DNA from: Pseudomonadota bacterium | GTDB taxonomy: Bacteria; Pseudomonadota; Alphaproteobacteria; Rhizobiales; Xanthobacteraceae | Length of the DNA: 5,403 bases | NCBI GenBank assembly: GCA_021779635.1 | Contig: JAJYAH010000538.1 | Location: 1-5,403, forward strand | Reading direction: 5' to 3' | Translations under genes and position numbers: made by a program | Notes under the pieces: model-generated | Seen by the model: only the letters and a program-made list of their open reading frames with translations | The model's database searches: none | Told to the model about the DNA's origin: nothing | Shown here: positions 1 through 5,008 of the stretch, piece by piece | Layout: each line of letters starts with the position of its first letter | How positions within the stretch are numbered: the stretch's first letter is position 1

Positions 1-320
1 ATCGGGCTTGGACTGCAGCCCTTTGGGCGAGAGCCTCAAGCTCAGGAAATTGCGAGACTCCTTTGGGAGGGGGCAGGACAAATTCGGTACGCTGGCCGCG
101 CAGGGAATCGAACCGCACAGTTGGCACACGAATAGATTCTACGATGCAGCATCAGGAACGATTGGTGCTCGACAGCGTGACCGGACACAAAACACATTGA
201 CGGCCTTCGGCCGACTCGCAGATGGCTAGCGTCGACTCCGTTGTCCGGGCTTTGAACCGTTTCACCAGGGCACAGCGACGGCAGAACTCAAGATCAACTC
301 TCGAAATGAGAGTATTGCCT
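1..320. other. Left-edge stretch with no supportable gene
   Basis: I see no convincing gene here. A rightward reading frame is open from the left edge to 229, but its predicted protein has no family features I recognise and no ribosome binding site before its TTG. The leftward frame at 152-403 runs into the PAS-AraC gene in another frame and has no recognisable domain. Visible small structures are two short hairpins sharing the core CCTTTGGG (around 18-28 and 58-69) and a GC hairpin CGGCC-TTC-GGCCG at 201-213. The row-level GC is moderate. It may be the decayed end of a neighbouring gene or simply downstream spacer. Confidence 0.5.
297..313 (-). terminator. Weak hairpin after the PAS-AraC gene
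   Basis: A perfect 6-bp stem, ACTCTC/GAGAGT around a 5-base loop, lies 7 bases beyond the TAG stop of the leftward PAS-AraC gene. The position suits a transcription terminator or an RNA 3'-end stabiliser. The stem is short and only partly GC, and only two T residues follow it directly on the minus strand, so intrinsic termination would be inefficient. A second hairpin (201-213, 5 bp, all G/C) lies about 110 bases further along the same transcript and could contribute. Confidence 0.25.
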
Positions 321-1415
321 CTACTTGCCTCCCCGGAGGGTATCAGATGGCAGTTCGCCGAATTCAGCATAGTAGTGCTTGGAAAAATGTCCGTGATTCG
401 CAAAACCGCATTTAAGTGAAATGCCCGTAACCGTTACACCAGGCTTGGCCTCGATCAGCATGCGGCGAGCGTGCTGCAGTCTGAGCCGTCTAATATGGTC
501 CGAGACGGTGCTGCCTCTGGCTTTGAAAAACCGGTAGAGGCTCCGGTTGCTTACTCCGTTACGAGTTGCAATTTCCTCGACGTTTAGCGGCTTGCTCCAG
601 TTCTCTTCGATATATCTGAGAACGTTCCGCATTTTACTGGGCACAGCCTGCAGACAGCTATCCTTCCTGCTGGTGATGTCAACGGTGGCGCCGATCAGGT
701 TTGTTACGTTTCCAGCGACGTCGTAAATGCAGGTCGCCAATCCACGCAACCAGCGTACGCGGCCACTTTCGTCGACGATCCGATATTCCTGCACGTAGCC
801 GGTTCCTGACGTGATCGCCTTCCGAACAACAGAGGCCACTGCGTCCCTGTCATCGGGATGAACGCGCGCGAGCAGAGTTTCGAGCGACGGCGCTGGACCG
901 ACCGCAGATGCACCGAACAGCGCATTATAGCCGCCCGATATATCGCTTGAGTTCGTCTTGACAGAGAAATTCCAGGTCGAAAGTCCGCCAACATCCCGCG
1001 CGGCAATCAGCTGCCTCTCTACGAGCTTTGATTCCGTGATATCGACGATAGCCGCAGAGCACCAACGCAGTGCGCCCTTGCTATCCCTGAGTCCACGCAC
1101 GGTAACGTCAGCCCATACGATATTGCCTTCGGCGCTCTGGTAGCGCTTGTCGATCCTGTAGGATGAGACTTCTCCAGTTAGAAGGCGATGCTGCTCCGCG
1201 TCGTTACGCTTACGGTCCTCAGGATGGGTGAGGTCGCGGAACGTGATCTTCCCGTCAGTCAGTTGCGCCTCAGCAAAGCCGAGAATGCGACAGCATTCCT
1301 GATTGACAAACAGGAACCGACCGGTGCGCGCGTCTACCAACGAAAGTCCTACACCCAAACCGTCCAGAAAGGCACGCGGCATAGATGCGATCTGTTCGAG
1401 CTCCCTGTCGGACAT
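321..1415 (-). CDS. PAS-PAS-AraC family transcriptional regulator
   Basis: This 364-residue protein is a one-component DNA-binding regulator. Residues about 12-130 form a PAS domain with a PAC-like end (THPEDR at 63-68, the AAIVDITESK segment at 121-130). Residues about 135-252 form a second PAS domain (VHPDDR at 185-190, GATVDITSRK at 242-251). Residues about 262-364 are an AraC/XylS-type double helix-turn-helix: first HTH around LNVEEIATRNGVSNRSLY (278-294), second around VTGISLKCGFANHGHFSKHY (329-348), ending in the family's FGELPSDTL. There is no signal peptide, transmembrane segment, kinase or GGDEF domain. PAS domains usually bind a small ligand or cofactor or mediate dimerisation; the signal cannot be read here. 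The start ATG lacks a strong Shine-Dalgarno sequence. The gene lies 50 bases downstream of the OsmC gene on the same strand, so co-transcription is plausible. Its targets are unknown; OsmC is the closest candidate. Confidence 0.88.
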   Translation of the reverse strand: MSDRELEQIASMPRAFLDGLGVGLSLVDARTGRFLFVNQECCRILGFAEAQLTDGKITFRDLTHPEDRKRNDAEQHRLLTGEVSSYRIDKRYQSAEGNIVWADVTVRGLRDSKGALRWCSAAIVDITESKLVERQLIAARDVGGLSTWNFSVKTNSSDISGGYNALFGASAVGPAPSLETLLARVHPDDRDAVASVVRKAITSGTGYVQEYRIVDESGRVRWLRGLATCIYDVAGNVTNLIGATVDITSRKDSCLQAVPSKMRNVLRYIEENWSKPLNVEEIATRNGVSNRSLYRFFKARGSTVSDHIRRLRLQHARRMLIEAKPGVTVTGISLKCGFANHGHFSKHYYAEFGELPSDTLRGGK

Positions 1416-1465
1416 GCGCTATTCTCGGAGGTTCAAATCTAAGGACGGGTGACACTGGTGGACAA

Positions 1466-1960
1466 TTACACGTCGACCCAGTTCCCGCCGAGCTTGAGCC
1501 GATGGCGAACCAACCCAGGCTTGAGCGATGCCTCGATGAAGCAGCCCTTGATCGCGGCCGCGACCAATCGGCGCTTGTCGGACTCGGATGCGCCTCCACC
1601 GAGGTCAATGTCGAGCAGAAATCCGACCGGCGTACTCTCATAAGGAGCATTGCCGGTGTGGGTCGCGCGCCAATGCGCTCGCGCGCTAACCTCAATCGTT
1701 GTTAGTTCGATGCGCAGCCTGCGCGAAAAGGCACGCAGTTGTGTCATGATGCAGGCCGTCAGGCCGCTGGTGAAGTAAGCCAGTGGATAGGGGGCTGTAC
1801 CGTCGCCGCCGTGAAAGGGACCCTCGTCGCTGGGGAGATCAACACTTACGGGCGCCGCGCCACGGAGGTGAACTGCGATATCGTTGCGAAATTTTGCGGT
1901 GTTGCGACCTTCAGCTTCGAACACAATGTCGATTGTGGTTACATTTGGTGCTGGATCCAT
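1466..1960 (-). CDS. OsmC family protein (peroxiredoxin-like)
   Basis: OsmC/Ohr-family proteins are small cytoplasmic dimers that reduce organic hydroperoxides through a reactive cysteine pair. The family pattern is visible. Counting from the upstream ATG at 2005 (179 residues), Cys85 sits in the helix segment GLTACIMTQL and Cys155 in AAIKGCFIEASL, a spacing close to the usual one. The stretch FHGGDGTAPYPLAYFTSGL leading to the first Cys matches the family's substrate-pocket region. I prefer the ATG at 1960 (164 residues): AAGGA lies 9 bases before it and the protein then begins MDPAPNVTTIDIVFEAEGR. The ATG at 2005 has no Shine-Dalgarno sequence. The product resembles the general OsmC branch more than Ohr, so substrate and physiological reductant are open. 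It is followed after 50 bases by the PAS-AraC gene and preceded by the same-strand DsbA-family gene, about 170 bases away. Confidence 0.85.
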   Translation of the reverse strand: MDPAPNVTTIDIVFEAEGRNTAKFRNDIAVHLRGAAPVSVDLPSDEGPFHGGDGTAPYPLAYFTSGLTACIMTQLRAFSRRLRIELTTIEVSARAHWRATHTGNAPYESTPVGFLLDIDLGGGASESDKRRLVAAAIKGCFIEASLKPGLVRHRLKLGGNWVDV

Positions 1961-1969
1961 CCGACAAAA

Positions 1970-1974
1970 TCCTT
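1970..1974 (-). promoter_or_regulatory. Ribosome binding site selecting the OsmC start
   Basis: The minus strand reads AAGGA, then 9 bases, then ATG (1960). The alternative ATG at 2005 is preceded by ACAAACATCTCA, which has no purine-rich match to the 16S rRNA tail. This favours a 164-residue OsmC product over 179 residues. Confidence 0.5.
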
Positions 1975-2130
1975 TTTCAGAGAAGACATTGCTTGCGGTT
2001 GCCATTGAGATGTTTGTTGACCGGGGCGGTTCGCGCTACTGCGCTGGTCGTTACACCTGAAGACAAAAGTTCAAGCCCGATCCCGATGTTCATGCGTGTG
2101 TTCTCATCGTCCGCCGATACCTCGCGATCC

Positions 2131-2802
2131 TCAGGCGCAGGCTTGCCCGGTCTCGGCGGAGGGTATCGCCGCGGCCTTGCCGAGCCATTGTTCGAGCGCC
2201 GGGAGGATACGGGCGCCGGGCTGGAATCCGTGCGTGACGAGCGCATACTGATCGTCGTCACCTTTGCCCGCGATCAGGGTCGGAAATCCCCGGATCCCGG
2301 CGGACTGCGCGATCGCGAAATCGCCGCGCGTTTCTTCCACGGCCGCTTCGCTGCCGAACTCGCTGCAGAAGGCGGCTTCGTCCACACCAAACTCCGCGGC
2401 AAGGGCCGCCAGGGTGGCAGTGTCGGTCACGTCGCGGTTTTCGGCATAGAAGGCGCGGTGGATGCGGCGCAGGGCGGCGAGACCGGTGTCCATGCCGCGG
2501 CGCCGCAGCAACACGACGGCCCGGTTCGGCGGCTCGGTGTCGTAGACGAAGCGGTCGCGGTCGAAGAAGGCGAAGTCGAACGGCTGACCCGAGGCCGTGT
2601 GGACGTGCTGCCAGTGGTGGCGAACGTCGGCGCGACCGTGCGCGGTCATCGCCTGCTCGGTCCAAGGGCGCAGCCCGCCCATGACCAGGCGGATCGGCAG
2701 CGCGGGGCCGAAGCGCTCCTCGATGGCCTGGATCACCGGCGCGAAGCCCCAGCACCAGGAGCACATGTGATCGGCAAAATAGACGAGGTGCGGCTGGCGC
2801 AT
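2131..2802 (-). CDS. DsbA family protein, FrnE-like thiol-disulfide oxidoreductase
   Basis: This 223-residue protein belongs to the thioredoxin-fold DsbA superfamily, FrnE/COG3531-like branch. It starts directly with the fold's first strand (HLVYFADHM), followed by the redox motif CSWC at residues 14-17 and WGFAP, the signature usually seen as DPMCSWCWGF; here His12 replaces the common Pro. The inserted helical domain spans about 45-165. The cis-proline loop is GFPT at 172-175, which packs against the active site. No signal peptide or membrane segment precedes the CXXC, so it should act in the cytoplasm, unlike periplasmic DsbA. Extra cysteines occur at 146 and 222. The likely role is disulfide exchange or isomerisation on cytoplasmic substrates during redox or electrophile stress. 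Start ATG 2802 leaves no room for a leader; its ribosome binding site is poor. The gene is divergent from the TetR gene and shares its intergenic region, so TetR control is likely. Confidence 0.88.
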   Translation of the reverse strand: MRQPHLVYFADHMCSWCWGFAPVIQAIEERFGPALPIRLVMGGLRPWTEQAMTAHGRADVRHHWQHVHTASGQPFDFAFFDRDRFVYDTEPPNRAVVLLRRRGMDTGLAALRRIHRAFYAENRDVTDTATLAALAAEFGVDEAAFCSEFGSEAAVEETRGDFAIAQSAGIRGFPTLIAGKGDDDQYALVTHGFQPGARILPALEQWLGKAAAIPSAETGQACA

Positions 2803-2829
2803 GATCGGATTTTTAGAGAGGCGGCGGAC

Positions 2830-2890
2830 GAGGCTTGATTTAGATGGATCGTTCTATTATTGATGCCATATCAAGCCTCCTTGATCAAGG
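2830..2890. promoter_or_regulatory. Putative TetR operator array in the divergent promoter region
   Basis: The 91-bp gap between the divergent DsbA-family and TetR genes holds five copies of TTGAT/ATCAA in about 60 bp: forward at 2835, 2860 and 2881, inverted at 2870 and 2884. They form overlapping dyads: TTGAT-GCCAT-ATCAA (2860-2874), ATCAAG-CCTC-CTTGAT (2870-2885) and the perfect 12-bp palindrome CCTTGATCAAGG (2879-2890). A 10-bp inverted repeat GAGGCTTGAT/ATCAAGCCTC (2830-2839, 2870-2879) spans the AT-rich centre. The last palindrome ends 3 bases before the TetR ATG and covers its AAGG, so a bound repressor would block its own gene. A possible rightward promoter is TTGATT (2835-2840), 17 bp, TATTGA (2858-2863); the -10 match is poor. 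Binding by the adjacent TetR protein is inferred from position and symmetry. Confidence 0.55.
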
Positions 2891-2893
2891 TCG

Positions 2894-3511
2894 ATGCCGC
2901 GAGCCCGCAGCCTTTCTGACGACATCGTTCTCGAGCGCGCCATCGGCGTGTTCTGGCAGAACGGCTATGCCGGAACGTCGCTGCGCGACCTGACGCGGGC
3001 GACGGGCCTGAGTTCGGCGGCGCTCTATCACCGTTTCACCGACAAGGACGGCCTGTTCGTCGAGGCGCTGCGGCGCTACGCGGACGACGGGCTGGTGGAG
3101 CGTTTCGCCCGCCTCTCCGCCGCCGCCGATCCGCTCGGCGCGATCCGTGACTTCCTCGACGAGTTGATCGCGATGTCGCTGGCCGATCCGCATCATCGCG
3201 GCTGCCTGCTGGTTAACACGGCGCTCGACGGCGCGGCGACGTCGAATGAGGCGCGCGAACTCGTGCGCGCACGTCTCGGCGATGTGGAGCGGTTTTTTGC
3301 CGGGCGGCTGGAGCGGGCCGTCGACATAGGCGCACTCGATCCGAAGACAGACGTTCCTGCGAATGCCACGGCGCTGCTCGGCGCCGCTTTTGCCATCCGC
3401 GTGATGGTGCGCCTCGACCCCAAGCCCGAGCGGCTGCGAGCGCTGGCCGACCACGCGATCGCCAGCCTTCCCCGGCGGCCGCAAACCAGGAAGAAAATAT
3501 CCCCCCGATGA
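2894..3511 (+). CDS. TetR/AcrR family transcriptional regulator
   Basis: This 205-residue protein has a classical TetR N-terminal DNA-binding domain at about 8-55: VLERAIGVFWQNGYAGTSLR, then the helix-turn-helix LTRATGLSSAALYHRFTDKD (33-52), with the family's YHRF-KDGLF recognition-helix ending. The rest is the all-helical ligand-binding and dimerisation domain. Its only cysteine is Cys104, in HRGCLLVNTALD, a position and context shared by many TetR proteins related to electrophile or aldehyde responders. The protein probably represses itself, the divergent DsbA-family gene and the downstream genes when no inducer is present. The stop codon overlaps the ATG of the GST remnant (ATGA, 3508-3511), which indicates translational coupling in the ancestral operon. 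The ligand is unknown; a haloacid, aldehyde or other electrophile is a guess from context. Confidence 0.9.
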   Translation: MPRARSLSDDIVLERAIGVFWQNGYAGTSLRDLTRATGLSSAALYHRFTDKDGLFVEALRRYADDGLVERFARLSAAADPLGAIRDFLDELIAMSLADPHHRGCLLVNTALDGAATSNEARELVRARLGDVERFFAGRLERAVDIGALDPKTDVPANATALLGAAFAIRVMVRLDPKPERLRALADHAIASLPRRPQTRKKISPR

Positions 3512-3732
3512 TTGACCTCCGCTACTGGACGACGCCCAACGGCCACAAGGTAACGATCTTCCGCGAGGAAACGGGCGTGCCGTATCGCGTGATTCCGGTG
3601 AACAGCAGCGCGGGCGATCAGTTCAAGCCCGAGTTCCTGGCGGTCGCCCCGAACAACCGTACCCCAGCGATCGTCGACGCGGCGCCTGCCGATGGCGAGC
3701 GAGCCGATCAGCGTCTTCGAGCCCGGCGCTAG
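3508..3732 (+). pseudogene. Truncated, frameshifted YfcG-like glutathione transferase remnant
   Basis: The first ~60 codons match the N-terminal thioredoxin-like domain of Nu-class GSTs such as E. coli YfcG, a glutathione-dependent disulfide reductase of about 215 residues. Visible are IDLRYWTTPNGHKVTIFREE with the TPNGHK glutathione-site motif (residues 9-14), and FKPEFLAVAPNNRTPAIVD with the cis-Pro loop. After codon 63 (around 3697-3700) the frame slips. One extra base, or a loss of two, moves the family's EPISVFEPGA segment (3701-3730) into another frame, and the original frame stops at 3732. Beyond 3730 even the shifted frame loses GST similarity and ends at 3784. The helical C-terminal domain, roughly two thirds of the protein, is missing. 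The peroxiredoxin gene begins about 50 bases later, so an internal deletion as well as the frameshift is implied. A short product could still be translated by coupling to TetR, but activity is unlikely. Confidence 0.8.
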
Positions 3733-3780
3733 ATGGCAAACGCCTAGCCACTACCCTCAACGTCTCAGGAAAACTTCACA

Positions 3781-4302
3781 ATGAACACGACGAGCAAACT
3801 TCATCCCGGCCAGCCCTTCAACCCTGTCACCTTGAAGCGACTCGATGGCGGCGAATTTACTTTCGGCGCCTCAGGCGGGTGGCAGGCGCTGTTCGTGATC
3901 CGCGGCCAGCATTGCCCGATTTGCAAGTCCTATCTCTCGGAAATCGAGCAGAGGCGCGAGGCTTTGGCGGCCCTCGGTGTATCCGTCGCCGCCGTCTCCG
4001 CTGACAGCGAAGCGCAGACCCGTGTCACCGCCGAGGCGGCGAAGGTGAACTTCCCGCTGCTCTACGGCATGGATGAAGCGACCATGTACCGGCTCGGCCT
4101 CTACGTGTCCGAGCCGCGTTCGGCGCAGGAGACCGACCATCGTTTCCCCGAGCCGGCGCTGTTCGTCGTCAATCCCCAGGGGGTGCTGCATCTCGTCGAC
4201 ATCGCCAATGCGCCGTTCCTGCGCCCCGACCTCGACCGTATCGTGCGCGGGCTCGGTTTCATCATCGAGAAGGCCTATCCGATCCGGGGCACGGTGAAAT
4301 GA
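3781..4302 (+). CDS. Peroxiredoxin-like AhpC/TSA family protein
   Basis: This 173-residue cytoplasmic protein has the AhpC/TSA-redoxin form of the thioredoxin fold. HPGQPFNPVTLKRLDGGEFTF (8-28) is the usual N-terminal hairpin, ALFVIRGQHCPIC (36-48) is the active-site strand with Cys45 and Cys48 as CPIC, and EPALFVVNPQGVLHLVDIA (124-142) is the late strand pair typical of peroxiredoxins. The classical PxxxTxxC peroxidatic motif is absent; RGxxCPxC is found in a common peroxiredoxin-like branch whose members are usually annotated only as redoxin-domain proteins. These two are its only cysteines, so any catalytic cycle would use a CXXC pair. The likely role is peroxide or disulfide reduction. 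AGGAAA lies 8 bases before the ATG. Its stop overlaps the haloacid dehalogenase start (ATGA, 4299-4302), so the two are translationally coupled. Confidence 0.87.
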   Translation: MNTTSKLHPGQPFNPVTLKRLDGGEFTFGASGGWQALFVIRGQHCPICKSYLSEIEQRREALAALGVSVAAVSADSEAQTRVTAEAAKVNFPLLYGMDEATMYRLGLYVSEPRSAQETDHRFPEPALFVVNPQGVLHLVDIANAPFLRPDLDRIVRGLGFIIEKAYPIRGTVK

Positions 4303-4985
4303 GCCAACTCGCCGGAATCCGCGCCTGCGTCTTCGACGCCTACGGCACGATCTTCGACTTCGCCTCCGCCGCGGCGCGATGCGCGGAGATTCCCGAGGAC
4401 AAGCGGGCCGCGCTGACCAGCGTCTGGCGCAACAAGCCGCTGCAATACACGTGGCTGCGCTCGCTGCAAGGCAGCTACGCCGACTTCTGGCAGGTCACGG
4501 GGGAGGCGCTCGACTTCACGCTCGACAGTCTCGGGATCACGACGCCCAGGCTGCGGGATCGTTTGATGGACCTCTATCTGACGCTGTCGGCCTTCCCCGA
4601 GGTTTCCGACACGCTGCGGCGGTTGAAAGAGGCGGGTTTCGTCACCGCGATCCTATCCAACGGCTCGCCGGCGATGCTGGACGCGGCGGTGCGCAGCGCG
4701 GGTCTGAAGAACCTGTTCGATGCCGTGCTGTCGGCCGACGCCGTGCAGGTATTCAAGACCCATCCGCGCGTCTACGACTACGCTCTGCAACAGCTCGGGG
4801 TGCGCGCGGATCAGGTTTCGTTCCAGTCTTCCAACGCCTGGGACGCCTATGCGGCCTCCGCCTACGGGATGCGCGTGGTGTGGTGCAACCGCTACGGCCA
4901 GCGGCGCGAGCGGCTGCCGGGCGCGCCGGATCATGAGGTGCGAAGCCTATCCGAACTTCCGACGTTGCTGGCCTCGCCAGCCTGA
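4299..4985 (+). CDS. Haloacid dehalogenase, type II ((S)-2-haloacid dehalogenase, HAD superfamily)
   Basis: This 228-residue enzyme would hydrolyse (S)-2-haloalkanoates such as 2-chloropropionate to (R)-2-hydroxy acids with halide release. It matches Pseudomonas L-DEX YL throughout. The nucleophile is Asp13 in FDAYGT, with Thr17. Arg44 in WRNKPLQYTWLRSL corresponds to the halide/carboxylate-binding Arg41. Ser120 in LSNGSP, Lys153 and Tyr159 in VQVFKTHPRVY, and Ser177, Asn179 and Asp182 in SSNAWD complete the known catalytic set. The length agrees with the family (about 220-230). Small departures are Gln176 before SSNAWD, where Val is common, and Thr154 after the catalytic Lys, where Pro is common. 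No signal peptide is present, so it is cytoplasmic. Translation is coupled to the preceding peroxiredoxin-like gene by ATGA, and the DehI-like gene starts 23 bases after its stop. Fluoroacetate dehalogenases have a different fold, so that activity is not implied. Confidence 0.92.
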   Translation: MSQLAGIRACVFDAYGTIFDFASAAARCAEIPEDKRAALTSVWRNKPLQYTWLRSLQGSYADFWQVTGEALDFTLDSLGITTPRLRDRLMDLYLTLSAFPEVSDTLRRLKEAGFVTAILSNGSPAMLDAAVRSAGLKNLFDAVLSADAVQVFKTHPRVYDYALQQLGVRADQVSFQSSNAWDAYAASAYGMRVVWCNRYGQRRERLPGAPDHEVRSLSELPTLLASPA

Positions 4986-5008
4986 GACCGCAAAGGGAGC
5001 CGCGCGTC

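Noticed and set aside
100..125. GAATCGAACC, which on the minus strand reads GGTTCGATTC like a tRNA T-loop
   Set aside because: The flanking bases do not form a 5-bp T-stem (a C-C mismatch and wobbles), and no matching anticodon, D-arm or acceptor stem is visible at tRNA distance.
201..213. GC-rich hairpin as an intrinsic terminator
   Set aside because: The stem is only 5 bp with a 3-base loop, and no T-run follows directly on either strand; TTTT on the minus strand comes about 9 bases later.
1783..2838. Long rightward open frame of 351 codons
   Set aside because: It lies antisense to the DsbA-family gene and part of the OsmC gene. It shows no domain, and its Gly/Arg/Ala-rich text is typical of a shadow frame in GC-rich DNA.
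2855..2860. TATTAT as the -10 element of the rightward promoter with TTGATT at 2835-2840
   Set aside because: The spacing would be only 14 bp, too short for a normal sigma-70 promoter. The 17-bp alternative ending at 2863 has a poor -10, so no firm promoter is called.
2885..3484. Leftward open frame of 199 codons opposite the TetR gene
   Set aside because: The plus-strand frame is a clear TetR protein with a proper HTH. The antisense protein is low-complexity (Arg, Ala, Gln, His) with no family features.
4379..4936. Second rightward frame of 185 codons inside the dehalogenase gene
   Set aside because: It overlaps the haloacid dehalogenase, which keeps all catalytic motifs in its own frame. 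The alternative product is Arg/Ala/Gly-rich without any domain.
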